DNA of 64,000 bases from Nitzschia sp. DOCU1 (lineage: Eukaryota; Bacillariophyta; Bacillariophyceae; Bacillariales; Bacillariaceae). This document shows, piece by piece, positions 52,320-63,809 of this stretch (positions are counted from its first letter, which is position 1; the number at the start of each line of letters is the position of its first letter). Made by a program: the position numbers and the translations under genes. The notes beneath the pieces are model-generated. The model was not told the DNA's origin. It made no database searches and was given only the letters and a program-made list of their open reading frames with translations. The stretch spans positions 1,550,001-1,614,000 of the forward strand of contig OX595997.1 in assembly GCA_951394045.1 (NCBI GenBank), in the 5' to 3' direction.

Positions 52320-52966
52320 CTCTTGAATTGGTTTTTGTGAAGGTAGAAAATTGCCTGGAAAGATGATTGCGCGATCAGAGCGTTTCTTTCCCTAGGGACG
52401 GCTAAGAGCGAGGCACTAGAAACGATAGCCACGCTGATATCAATTTATCTAGCTATTGTAACAGCAACACAGTTGTTAAAGTCGTCAGAGATGCTATAAT
52501 CCAAGTGTGCCGAGGGGACGAGCGTTTCGCTGGGGCTATCATCGTCGTCTCGATGGCGATTTTTATGAGAGCGTGTGTCATGGAAAGGAAATGGAGATGT
52601 GGACGGAGTTCACAGCCGCTCATTATTGGTGGGGGTGGAGTGTCACGGGGGCTATTGATTGGCTGTGGCGTGTCTTTGCTAGTGAAGCAGGAAATGGTGT
52701 CCAATCCACTAGTTCCGATGTAGGAATTCCTGTGAAGCTCAACGTTGAAGACGGAGGAGAAGGATGTGATTCTTGGAAGCTCTCGTCCCCCCCTTCAATT
52801 CTTGGCCCTCCCCGTTTTCATTTTTCGATGGACTGATGCGAATTTGCGGCAGTGAACTATGTACGTATCATTTTGCTGTAGTTACCATAGTCGGACGCAG
52901 AATGATAAATGGACTCCTACCGGTAGTTGTTGCGGTTGCTACCTACAGACATTCAAAGAATCTGAA
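52320..52966. other. intergenic, 647 bp
   Basis: Between the kinase start and the end of POLK. No credible gene; plus frames at 52505-52836 have no domain. Confidence 0.4.
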
Positions 52967-55108
52967 CTACTTACACCACCAATCAGTCAATCGTTGACGC
53001 TTCTTGGGGAGCGCTTCCATTGCAGAGTTATCGCGCACAACTTGCCGAACTGCCGTCCCATTCAAACACGTATCAATATGACTATTCAGCAAGACGTTCT
53101 CCGACAAGGGAAACCTCCTTTGGCACAAGGGACATTCGACCTTTTCTGCGTCTAAAGTTGCGTCGCTCGTTGACTTGGATTCCATTTCTCTACCCCCGCT
53201 CGTTGAAATGACCGTGGTAGCGACTTCCTGCGAAGGTAAACGAACATTGGCCACGGTTGGGATGACTTTCGAAAGAAACGCGTCCATCGGTTTCGCCCCT
53301 TTTTCATGCTGCAGTGGCTGTGCCGAGACGAATACCGCGCGTCGATCACTCCGAGCACTCCTGGGCGACAAGGACTTGGAGAGGAAACGATCTAGAGTCT
53401 CCTGCTGCGCATGGGAAAACTCGCTTTCTTCCACCAAATTCGAGCATCGAATTCCCAATAAACGACAGGAAAAGGAACGCTTACTGTCGCTTTGAGACGA
53501 TGCCAGGTGCTCGGATCGAATTTGGGCAAACAAAGGGGCCACAAGAGCAATCAATTCGTGACGTGATTGAATGTAGACGCCACCCCCCATGCTTTTGGAT
53601 CGACTGTAGACATCAAAGTTATCCAGCTTGACTTTGACGGTAACAGTATGAGCAAGTACCTTCTTTCGACTCATGTCTTGCGAAAGCATATGAGCGATAT
53701 CCTCCAATTTAATGTTTAGATCGGTCCAGTTGTCATTCGGCTGGAAGGTACGCTCTCGACTGATTCCCTTTTGATGATCCGAATCATTTGCTGTTGCGTT
53801 GTTGGTGGAACCGTCCTCGTCGTCTTCCAAATCTTTACTGGTACTACTGCCCATACAACCCACAGAAGCTTTCAGTAAAAACTCCCCACTCACTGGAGGA
53901 AAGAGCCAGTTTACCAACCCGCGTTGATCGTACAAATCTTGAACCGTCGCGATTTCGCACGCATTCAATATCTTCTCCGTAACTCGGCCAATACCAGGAA
54001 TCTTACGAACGGGGAGTGGGCGGATAAACTCCAAGACCTCGCTAGGATCCACAAAACATTGTCCATTCGGCTTGTTTTTATCGCTAGCAATCTTTGCCAA
54101 GGAAAAATTTGGAGCCATGCCGGCCGAACAAGTCAAACCACCGGTAGCTCTCTCGACGCAACTTCGCATGTAGCGGACGACTCGTTCCAAAGATTTCCGA
54201 CAGGTATAACTGGAAACACCCCTCAACACTTGTACATAATCTTTTCCAGCATCGTGACTTTCTATCAGAGTCTGCCGAATTCTAGCATGATCCCACTGGC
54301 ATTCGTCGGTATGGTCGCTTCCATCCAAGCTCCTTGTAGTAGGATCCGACCGCGGACCCAACTGCTGCAAGTATTGTGCTAGATAAGGTCCCAGATCCAT
54401 ATAGGCTTCATCCAGACTGTAAGATTTCAGATCTGGATCAAACTCCTTCAGCACCTCAACGACTTGAACCGACTTTTGCTTGTACAGGTCGAAATTGGCA
54501 GGAACATGGACCAGCCGCTGATTTCCATTTGACAGCTCTTCTACTAGTTTGTCTCCAATCCATCCTGGCATGGCTGAACGGACTCCAAACTTGCGGGCAG
54601 GATAGTTGCTAGTCAGAATCATCCCCCGTCCAACGCAGGCTGGCACATCTTTCAAGTGGGGCTTGTCGAGCAACTCACAGGCCATGTAGAACATATCCAT
54701 ATCGACCACTACGCAAGTTGCTCGAGTTGCCTGAGCGGCCTGCCATGTGTGCAAGCGCTTCTCCAAAGCAGGCGTCACCGCATAGTCCGAGGGAGTCGCT
54801 TGTCGTTTGCGTTGCTGAAAGCCTTCAATCCTGAGGTTGACCTTAGCGTCACGACGACGCTGTTGCTGCATAAACTTGGAATTGCCCGACTCGCGCAGTA
54901 TTATTTCATCCATGCGTGTCCGATCCATTCCTTCCATACCTGCCTTGGCACTTGCACTGATAATCAAAGCAGACGCAGATTCCTTTGGAAGTGAATCGGC
55001 CGGCACGTCGTCATGTTGAGCGCTTTGTGGCTGCTTCTTCTCGACTTTGGAGGACGACGACTCCTCCACCTCATTTAAGGGTTTCTTTTTCAAGTAGGGA
55101 TTATTCAT
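52967..55108 (-). CDS. POLK: DNA polymerase kappa (Y-family translesion polymerase)
   Basis: 713 residues, intronless. The N-terminal clasp KAGMEGMDRTRMDEII, with VNLRIE after it, is specific to the kappa branch. Catalytic carboxylates are in VVVDMDMFYMACE and SYSLDEAYMD; CSAGMAPNFSLAKIASDKNKP and PVRKIPGIGRVTEKIL (HhH) follow. Residues about 540-600 are the little finger (palm-associated) region. The C-terminus carries one UBZ-type zinc finger ECPLCQRRFPLSENVLLN followed by SHIDTC, to bind ubiquitinated PCNA. The end, RQRLTDWWCK, places Leu and two aromatics as in a PIP box. The enzyme bypasses minor-groove lesions and extends mismatches in the nucleus. It should be regulated by PCNA ubiquitination. 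No damage to the reading frame is seen. Confidence 0.95.
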   Translation of the reverse strand: MNNPYLKKKPLNEVEESSSSKVEKKQPQSAQHDDVPADSLPKESASALIISASAKAGMEGMDRTRMDEIILRESGNSKFMQQQRRRDAKVNLRIEGFQQRKRQATPSDYAVTPALEKRLHTWQAAQATRATCVVVDMDMFYMACELLDKPHLKDVPACVGRGMILTSNYPARKFGVRSAMPGWIGDKLVEELSNGNQRLVHVPANFDLYKQKSVQVVEVLKEFDPDLKSYSLDEAYMDLGPYLAQYLQQLGPRSDPTTRSLDGSDHTDECQWDHARIRQTLIESHDAGKDYVQVLRGVSSYTCRKSLERVVRYMRSCVERATGGLTCSAGMAPNFSLAKIASDKNKPNGQCFVDPSEVLEFIRPLPVRKIPGIGRVTEKILNACEIATVQDLYDQRGLVNWLFPPVSGEFLLKASVGCMGSSTSKDLEDDEDGSTNNATANDSDHQKGISRERTFQPNDNWTDLNIKLEDIAHMLSQDMSRKKVLAHTVTVKVKLDNFDVYSRSKSMGGGVYIQSRHELIALVAPLFAQIRSEHLASSQSDSKRSFSCRLLGIRCSNLVEESEFSHAQQETLDRFLSKSLSPRSARSDRRAVFVSAQPLQHEKGAKPMDAFLSKVIPTVANVRLPSQEVATTVISTSGGREMESKSTSDATLDAEKVECPLCQRRFPLSENVLLNSHIDTCLNGTAVRQVVRDNSAMEALPKKRQRLTDWWCK

Positions 55109-55324
55109 GTTATTTCCAGACCTCTGACATTCGTTGATGTGTTATGGAGGGTCGGCAATGATGGCAAAGGATCAAAGAATGAAACTTCATGCCGCAAAAA
55201 GATGCTGTTGCTGCTTGTCAACGGGCCGCCTCGCGATTCAAAAACTGAGAGGACTGCTTCGATTAAGCCTCCGTAGACCACCGCCGTCACGACGAAATCG
55301 ATTTGCTCCTCTCTAGTAGTAGCT

Positions 55325-58300
55325 AGTAGCGTGGTAGGAGAGAAGGGGTAGGGATTGCCGCAGAGCGCACGACGTTGGTCCTTTCTCGAAGTGCACGTGG
55401 CTAAAAAGGAGGGAGCATTAAAGAGCGGGAAGGAGGAAAGGGGGATTCTCCAGCTCGCAGTACAGTGCTCGTTTCTGCGGGATTTCGTTTTGGGCCCCTC
55501 CGCGTCCTTCGCTGTTGCGAAGTATGCTTACCGGTGTGCTCCTTACTTCGCCGTTTCGTTTTGGATTCCAACCGTGCGCAGTGGCCTCGAGTTTTGAATG
55601 CAGCAGTTATTAAAAGACTCGAATACGATTGCTTATAATTTTTAGTACGCTGTTTCGATTTTGTTATTTGCAACGAGGTGTGGCGTCAAGTGTGCCGACG
55701 GCAAAGGTTGAATACTCGAGTTAACAAAGCATCGCATACCAGTGGTACGGGAGAGACCTGATATTCCGAAGATTCGCAAATGCCGGATACGTCTGCCGTC
55801 CATGAGGATAGCCCTATTTAATTCACATAATGCTCCGTTGCTTCCATCTGCATCTTCCTCCGCAGAAAACGATAAGAATCTCTTCCGATGACACGAACGC
55901 AGAGCACATACAATTCCATAAACATCGCGATCGTGCTCCGGACTAGTTGGCATTAGCTCTAAAAGCAAAATGCCACAAGAAAACAAAATCTGCTGCACTT
56001 CTTGTTATTTGAAGCGCACTTTCCCCCCTCTTACGGGGGAAAGCGCTCACACGTTCATTGTAATAAAAGAATCAGCTGTTTTCACTGCATTTCTATGTGT
56101 ATCATAACAACACGACCCTTTTCTCATCGCGAGTGTTGCTTATTATTCAGTACTCACCTTGCGGCATTTCTGGCGCCGGCAGGGCCCCTACCCCCCGCTG
56201 GCCAGTTTTTACGACGACTTCTTTGAGAACTACAAGCTCAAAGTTACGGAAGCTCACACTAAAATACTTGCACCGACCGTGGGTGAGTCTGGCGCAAAAG
56301 AACTACCGGTATCGGTGTTCGACATTTGCTTTTGTTATTTTCAAAGTACAGTCTTTACCGGTAGTGTGATTATGGTTCTTAGTACGCCATTTCGTTTTGT
56401 TGTTCTCAACGTGGCGGAGCGTCAGCAAGACAAAATACACTCGTATTTAATTAAAGGATTTTGGACTACGTACCTGTATCGTAAGTGTGCTGTCTCCCTA
56501 TGGTATCGTCCTGTAGTACGTACAGCGAGATGGTCCGAAGCCCTCGCGATTGAAGAAGGACTACAGGTACTTCGAACCAATAATTTGACTCCTACAAGAC
56601 GGAACGTTCCGCTGGAGCGTGGTCTCGCAAGACGTTATTTCGTTGACGCCCGATTTCGTTCAGACGTAGTTTCATTAGTACGTAATTTCATAACTAAGGC
56701 ATGCTTTAAATATTACGTGATTTCACGCGGCGCGGTTTCGTTGTTCATTAATTTGACAGCTGGCGAACGCCCCTCGGAGTCTACGATGCATCGTCCCTAT
56801 GGGATCCTCAATTTTCGTGGCGAATTCCCATAGTGACAATACATCGTAGACTCCGACGTTCTCCCGCCTTTAAATCCCCGATGGCATTTACGCCCGTTTG
56901 CTTACCGCGAATGAATTCGACTAACTACTGGTAGAGTGTACAACGAGGCATTTCACTACCGGTATTTCTTATACTACGGTATTCCGGCCTAAAAACTTAT
57001 TCTTCTGGCCAATCAAAATGCGAGGATTGGGACGAACGTCGGTTCGGCATATCTGGACCACTACCGATCTCGTTACGCCTATTTCCGGCCGAAATCGATT
57101 TAACGCGTGCGAAACCCTTGGCATCGTTTTCTGGGCCCAAAGCGAAACATTCTAACATTGATTCTCTCTGGTATTGCCCCGCCCCCGTGATAGCCATTAT
57201 TGGCGCGTTGCAGTACGAGATCACGGAAAGCACGGCGAGCGAGAGCAGCGGCGCGTAATCTAGTAGTTGCAACGGCGGCGAAGAGGTGCGTTGATAGTGC
57301 GTGATTTCGACTTCGACTTCGACAATACTTTGAACTAGCGTGTTGACCAATGGCTATCGGTACCAGGTACGGAAACACTACCGGTAGGACGTACAGCGAG
57401 ATGGTCCAAAGGCCCCTCGCGATTGAAGAAGGACTACCGGTACTTAGAACTAATAATTTGGCTCCTACAATATGGAACGGTCCGCTCTCTACTCTAGAGG
57501 GCGGTCTCGCAAGACGTCATTTCGTTCACGTGCGGTTTCGTTCAGACGTACCGGTAGTTTCAATAGTACGTAATTTCATAACAAAAGCATGCTATATATT
57601 ACGTGATTTCACGCAGCGCGGTTTCGTTGTTCATAATACCGGTAAATTTGACAGCCTGATTCGGGTGCTATTCTCTCTTCAAGGTGCAGAACCACTCTAT
57701 CATAGTACCGGTAGATGCATTCTTTTCCCCGCGATGTGCGACGTTCTCCCGCCTTTAAATCCCAAATGGCGTTCTATTTAACGGGGTTCTATTATCGTAG
57801 TTCTCTATGTCTGGTTTCAGGGTTCTTCGTCGTCGCTCCAGGCACTTTCCCCCAAACCCGCGCCATACCAGGTATGGTCCCTCCCGGAAGACTGGCAGGC
57901 AGTTCTCGTGACATCCGCCAAAACAAAGCGACAGCACGCACGCAGAGCGCGATGAGAAACTTGCATCCAAGCGGCGCGCAAAACCCGGCGGCGGCGGGGG
58001 CACGACAATGGCGGTTTGGAAAAAAAACCGCTGAAAATGCCGCTTACTTGGAGAGCAAATTCTGGATGGATCCTTCACGAACGGTGAAATAATCCTTGCA
58101 TTGATTGCCTTTTAATGAGCCAAAGAGGTGTCTCCAGAGGTCATTGTTTGCTCCGATTACACAACAAGAGAAAAGCTTTCAATGCCGATTAGAGGGGTGT
58201 TCGGATTCTCTTCCGTGTTTTTCCCAGGCTTAGACGTATTCAGCGCGCGTGATTTAACTGTAGTTTCTATGTATCATAACGACCCTTATCTCATCGCGAG

Positions 58301-58412
58301 TGTTTCTTATTATTCAGTACTCACCTTGCGGCATTTGGGGCGCCGGCAGGGCCCCTACCCCACCGCGCCATCGTTTTTCATGGTCTCCCCACGGGAGCCA
58401 CGGACCATTATC
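55325..58412. repeat. 3,088-bp direct repeat, copy A
   Basis: Identical to 59692-62779 at all positions compared except one (58046 A, 62413 G). It begins AGTAGCGTGGTAGG and ends GGACCATTATC. No reverse transcriptase, transposase or integrase motif is seen, and the open frames inside look incidental. It holds eight TACCGGTA palindromes, a 30-bp imperfect inverted repeat (56775-56855) and diverged internal duplications. A CTAG flanks both ends if the element is taken as 55327-58411; copy B has only a 3-of-4 match, so a target-site duplication is tentative. Confidence 0.9.
56775..56855. repeat. 30-bp imperfect inverted repeat (hairpin) in copy A
   Basis: Arms 56775-56804 and 56826-56855 match 27 of 30 when one is reversed, with a 21-nt loop. 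The arm begins CGGAGTCTACGATG. The same structure sits in copy B at 61142-61222. Confidence 0.8.
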
Positions 58413-58769
58413 TAGACTATCATTGGTGAGAGCCAACTGATTCGTCACCGCTGAATGTACACTCTCGTTGGTGAAACGTGCCATGGGACGACATTGCTTG
58501 TTGCATACTTCCCACGTTGGGGGGCATACAAGTTCACTACCAGCAACGCACAAATAGCTATGAGAGATTGACTCTTGACGAACATTTTCCTTGCCATTCC
58601 AAAGTTATTTAATCTTGATGGGCTATCATATGGTAGTACTAATAAGACATCGAGCACTCAGTAACCTCGTCTTTGGTCTTCGTCGGCCACGTGGACTTGA
58701 AAGTATCGACGCTTGGCTCTTGACGATGACTTAGGAATATTCCCCCCCCCACTTTTTGGTATGGTGCAG
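58413..58769. other. spacer between repeat copy A and methyltransferase gene
   Basis: No gene; 357 bp of unique DNA at the 3' side of the methyltransferase gene. Confidence 0.5.
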
Positions 58770-59489
58770 TCACACAGCTCCTTTTCCGTGCCGTTGAATG
58801 ACAAAGATTCCAAAGTTGGTTCCCCGAAAGGATGGTTCCAAACAGTGATCGGCCAAACGCTCGTAGCGCAAACCTTGCTGCGTCAACTTGGAAAAGAACT
58901 TGGGCTTGGTGTCGTTCATCGTCACTCCCAACAAAACAACCGTTGTCGCGTTTGAACAATCCAAAATGGCTTGGATCAATGGGTCGTGAAGCTCATCTCG
59001 ATATGCCAGATCCGATCCAATAATCAAATCAAACGCCTTGCTTTCTCCTGACGAGCACCTCAGAGGGCCGGTCCCCCAAAGATACTCTTGGATTAGCACT
59101 TGTGTCCTGCATGTCCCATTGACAAATATGTCCCCATTGGCATCAATCGTCGACTGCATGAGTGGTAGGTGCTCTTTGGTGTCCGTGACGACAACTTCTT
59201 CCAAGGTAGAACTTGCCGCCGCAGCCAAACAGACGCTCAAAAAGCCATTCCCACTGCCCAGTTCTAGCGCCCTCCGAATGTGTTTTTCGGAGAGCTGCGT
59301 TTGTGCATGCTCCGTATCCAAATACTTTGCTAACGCTAGACCTGTGGACCACAAGCCACCCCCGATCCCATGGTTCCAGTCTTCTTGAAGAAAGACCGGC
59401 TGGCCTCGAATAGACACGACATGCTGCCGAGGATGGGCAATTGCAGGATTTGAGGGGTTTCTGCTACTGGCCATGGAAGTAGCTGCCAC
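58770..59489 (-). CDS. METTL21-like (methyltransferase family 16) protein methyltransferase
   Basis: 239 residues, intronless. The fold is class I methyltransferase: GGGLWSTGLALAKYL leads in, motif I is ALELGSGNGFLSVCLAA, then VVVTDTKEHLPLM (motif II) and FDLIIGSDLAYRDELHDPLI (motif IV/post-I). The WSxGxxLAxYL block is diagnostic of the protein-lysine methyltransferase 16 group (METTL21/FAM86-like). It should transfer a methyl group from S-adenosylmethionine to lysine on a chaperone or translation factor; the target is unknown. No targeting signal. The gene is unique sequence caught between the two copies of the 3.1-kb repeat, so recombination between them would delete it. An alternative start further in (MASSRN) is possible. 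Confidence 0.82.
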   Translation of the reverse strand: MAATSMASSRNPSNPAIAHPRQHVVSIRGQPVFLQEDWNHGIGGGLWSTGLALAKYLDTEHAQTQLSEKHIRRALELGSGNGFLSVCLAAAASSTLEEVVVTDTKEHLPLMQSTIDANGDIFVNGTCRTQVLIQEYLWGTGPLRCSSGESKAFDLIIGSDLAYRDELHDPLIQAILDCSNATTVVLLGVTMNDTKPKFFSKLTQQGLRYERLADHCLEPSFRGTNFGIFVIQRHGKGAV

Positions 59490-59691
59490 TTAGTCGATCT
59501 AACCTGAGATCTCTATTGAAGCATGCAGCATCGACAACAATGACAGCAACAGAGGGAGTTGGGAAAGGAAAAGTTGTTGGGCTGTTGCCGTTTGTGGCAA
59601 CCACTCATTTTTTAAAGTAACAAGTTAACGAGTGGTTTCCACTCAAAACCATGGTGGCAGCACGATGTGATATGATTGGTGTTGTCGGACA

Positions 59692-62600
59692 AGTAGCGTG
59701 GTAGGAGAGAAGGGGTAGGGATTGCCGCAGAGCGCACGACGTTGGTCCTTTCTCGAAGTGCACGTGGCTAAAAAGGAGGGAGCATTAAAGAGCGGGAAGG
59801 AGGAAAGGGGGATTCTCCAGCTCGCAGTACAGTGCTCGTTTCTGCGGGATTTCGTTTTGGGCCCCTCCGCGTCCTTCGCTGTTGCGAAGTATGCTTACCG
59901 GTGTGCTCCTTACTTCGCCGTTTCGTTTTGGATTCCAACCGTGCGCAGTGGCCTCGAGTTTTGAATGCAGCAGTTATTAAAAGACTCGAATACGATTGCT
60001 TATAATTTTTAGTACGCTGTTTCGATTTTGTTATTTGCAACGAGGTGTGGCGTCAAGTGTGCCGACGGCAAAGGTTGAATACTCGAGTTAACAAAGCATC
60101 GCATACCAGTGGTACGGGAGAGACCTGATATTCCGAAGATTCGCAAATGCCGGATACGTCTGCCGTCCATGAGGATAGCCCTATTTAATTCACATAATGC
60201 TCCGTTGCTTCCATCTGCATCTTCCTCCGCAGAAAACGATAAGAATCTCTTCCGATGACACGAACGCAGAGCACATACAATTCCATAAACATCGCGATCG
60301 TGCTCCGGACTAGTTGGCATTAGCTCTAAAAGCAAAATGCCACAAGAAAACAAAATCTGCTGCACTTCTTGTTATTTGAAGCGCACTTTCCCCCCTCTTA
60401 CGGGGGAAAGCGCTCACACGTTCATTGTAATAAAAGAATCAGCTGTTTTCACTGCATTTCTATGTGTATCATAACAACACGACCCTTTTCTCATCGCGAG
60501 TGTTGCTTATTATTCAGTACTCACCTTGCGGCATTTCTGGCGCCGGCAGGGCCCCTACCCCCCGCTGGCCAGTTTTTACGACGACTTCTTTGAGAACTAC
60601 AAGCTCAAAGTTACGGAAGCTCACACTAAAATACTTGCACCGACCGTGGGTGAGTCTGGCGCAAAAGAACTACCGGTATCGGTGTTCGACATTTGCTTTT
60701 GTTATTTTCAAAGTACAGTCTTTACCGGTAGTGTGATTATGGTTCTTAGTACGCCATTTCGTTTTGTTGTTCTCAACGTGGCGGAGCGTCAGCAAGACAA
60801 AATACACTCGTATTTAATTAAAGGATTTTGGACTACGTACCTGTATCGTAAGTGTGCTGTCTCCCTATGGTATCGTCCTGTAGTACGTACAGCGAGATGG
60901 TCCGAAGCCCTCGCGATTGAAGAAGGACTACAGGTACTTCGAACCAATAATTTGACTCCTACAAGACGGAACGTTCCGCTGGAGCGTGGTCTCGCAAGAC
61001 GTTATTTCGTTGACGCCCGATTTCGTTCAGACGTAGTTTCATTAGTACGTAATTTCATAACTAAGGCATGCTTTAAATATTACGTGATTTCACGCGGCGC
61101 GGTTTCGTTGTTCATTAATTTGACAGCTGGCGAACGCCCCTCGGAGTCTACGATGCATCGTCCCTATGGGATCCTCAATTTTCGTGGCGAATTCCCATAG
61201 TGACAATACATCGTAGACTCCGACGTTCTCCCGCCTTTAAATCCCCGATGGCATTTACGCCCGTTTGCTTACCGCGAATGAATTCGACTAACTACTGGTA
61301 GAGTGTACAACGAGGCATTTCACTACCGGTATTTCTTATACTACGGTATTCCGGCCTAAAAACTTATTCTTCTGGCCAATCAAAATGCGAGGATTGGGAC
61401 GAACGTCGGTTCGGCATATCTGGACCACTACCGATCTCGTTACGCCTATTTCCGGCCGAAATCGATTTAACGCGTGCGAAACCCTTGGCATCGTTTTCTG
61501 GGCCCAAAGCGAAACATTCTAACATTGATTCTCTCTGGTATTGCCCCGCCCCCGTGATAGCCATTATTGGCGCGTTGCAGTACGAGATCACGGAAAGCAC
61601 GGCGAGCGAGAGCAGCGGCGCGTAATCTAGTAGTTGCAACGGCGGCGAAGAGGTGCGTTGATAGTGCGTGATTTCGACTTCGACTTCGACAATACTTTGA
61701 ACTAGCGTGTTGACCAATGGCTATCGGTACCAGGTACGGAAACACTACCGGTAGGACGTACAGCGAGATGGTCCAAAGGCCCCTCGCGATTGAAGAAGGA
61801 CTACCGGTACTTAGAACTAATAATTTGGCTCCTACAATATGGAACGGTCCGCTCTCTACTCTAGAGGGCGGTCTCGCAAGACGTCATTTCGTTCACGTGC
61901 GGTTTCGTTCAGACGTACCGGTAGTTTCAATAGTACGTAATTTCATAACAAAAGCATGCTATATATTACGTGATTTCACGCAGCGCGGTTTCGTTGTTCA
62001 TAATACCGGTAAATTTGACAGCCTGATTCGGGTGCTATTCTCTCTTCAAGGTGCAGAACCACTCTATCATAGTACCGGTAGATGCATTCTTTTCCCCGCG
62101 ATGTGCGACGTTCTCCCGCCTTTAAATCCCAAATGGCGTTCTATTTAACGGGGTTCTATTATCGTAGTTCTCTATGTCTGGTTTCAGGGTTCTTCGTCGT
62201 CGCTCCAGGCACTTTCCCCCAAACCCGCGCCATACCAGGTATGGTCCCTCCCGGAAGACTGGCAGGCAGTTCTCGTGACATCCGCCAAAACAAAGCGACA
62301 GCACGCACGCAGAGCGCGATGAGAAACTTGCATCCAAGCGGCGCGCAAAACCCGGCGGCGGCGGGGGCACGACAATGGCGGTTTGGAAAAAAAACCGCTG
62401 AAAATGCCGCTTGCTTGGAGAGCAAATTCTGGATGGATCCTTCACGAACGGTGAAATAATCCTTGCATTGATTGCCTTTTAATGAGCCAAAGAGGTGTCT
62501 CCAGAGGTCATTGTTTGCTCCGATTACACAACAAGAGAAAAGCTTTCAATGCCGATTAGAGGGGTGTTCGGATTCTCTTCCGTGTTTTTCCCAGGCTTAG

Positions 62601-62779
62601 ACGTATTCAGCGCGCGTGATTTAACTGTAGTTTCTATGTATCATAACGACCCTTATCTCATCGCGAGTGTTTCTTATTATTCAGTACTCACCTTGCGGCA
62701 TTTGGGGCGCCGGCAGGGCCCCTACCCCACCGCGCCATCGTTTTTCATGGTCTCCCCACGGGAGCCACGGACCATTATC
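59692..62779. repeat. 3,088-bp direct repeat, copy B
   Basis: Same orientation as copy A at an offset of 4,367 bp; see copy A for content. Left flank ...GGACA and right flank GAGTCGAA are not similar to those of copy A. Confidence 0.9.
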
Positions 62780-63809
62780 GAGTCGAAAACCTTCTACCGC
62801 TCCGGCGAGTGAAGGAGATCGACCCCCTTCGGTCGTCAAGGTAGTTGCTACTGGACTGCACACTCTGCTACGTTGCTTTAACTATACCGGAACTCTATAA
62901 GTAGTAATTTAACCCCAGCATCATCAGCATCATGACCCACAGACCAACAACACGCGGCTGACAAAGTTGCATCATATGGTCGTTGCTCAAATCTTGGAAA
63001 CAAGTCGTATTCCAGAGCAACATTCAAGATTTTCGATTCTGGTCATTCGGGACTCCTTTGGTTTCGAACTCTCTACCTAGAGCAAGAGCGATAAATAATA
63101 CCACCAAAGACAAAGGGCACGCACCAACACACGAGCCGCGGCCCGTCATCATCATACAAATTTTGTCATCAATCGCGTATCGTACACTAGTATTTTCTCT
63201 CTCCCTATTATTTGAACGAATGCACCACGAGTGAGAGGGTAAGATGATGTTGGGAATTATTGTTCCTAGTGCTGTAGCGAGAGCTAGAGGGAGCCTGCTA
63301 CGGGTAGTCCATTCTCTAGAGAGTCGTGCAGTGGCAATCACGACCTACAACAGGAGACGCGAGAGGTTGGCTTCACCGTAGCACATGACGTTGCGGCGGT
63401 TTCCTTCGAGTTTCCCGCCAACACAAAACTATGCCACTTTTCAGTCACAAGATTTGAATTTGTGTGTGAGCGTTGTTGTGACTCCATTACTTAGCAGTGA
63501 AATGGAACATATCGGCATTTGGGTTTGCCTGCTGGGAAAGGCTCCTCATTAATCGAAGAATAAAATATGCCTCGACAAGACGTGTCAGATTCAACGGAGT
63601 TGTTGCCTCTAAGTATGGTTAAAGTTCCCGATTGTTGGGGTGCACAAAGCTAGGTAGTTGGCACGAGCTGGATTGCCAAATATCGTTTTGCCGGAGCAAA
63701 CCAAACCCTCGCCCCGACATCACCTAACCATCCTCCCATACTCCTTGTCGTCAACAATATCATAGAAGGGATCACAAAAGTGAAACAAGGATCGAAGCTG
63801 TTAGTGAAG
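62780..63809. promoter_or_regulatory. upstream region of the alpha-carbonic anhydrase gene
   Basis: No gene in 1,030 bp. A TGACGT hexamer at 63386-63391 and a TTTCCCGCC at 63411-63419 lie about 420 and 390 bp before the start codon. TGACGT is the type of CO2/cAMP-responsive element described for a diatom carbonic anhydrase gene; whether it works here is inferred. Confidence 0.4.

Noticed and set aside
56159..56833. 224-residue frame inside the 3.1-kb repeat
   Set aside because: No domain, composition of translated repeat DNA, and also present in copy B only because the DNA is identical.
55325..62779. LTR retrotransposon with 3.1-kb LTRs
   Set aside because: The ends are not TG...CA, the inside has a host methyltransferase gene and no gag or pol, and no primer-binding site is evident.
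63040..63080. tRNA-like T-arm GGTTTCGAACTC
   Set aside because: No cloverleaf could be built around it; no tRNA or rRNA gene was found in the window.
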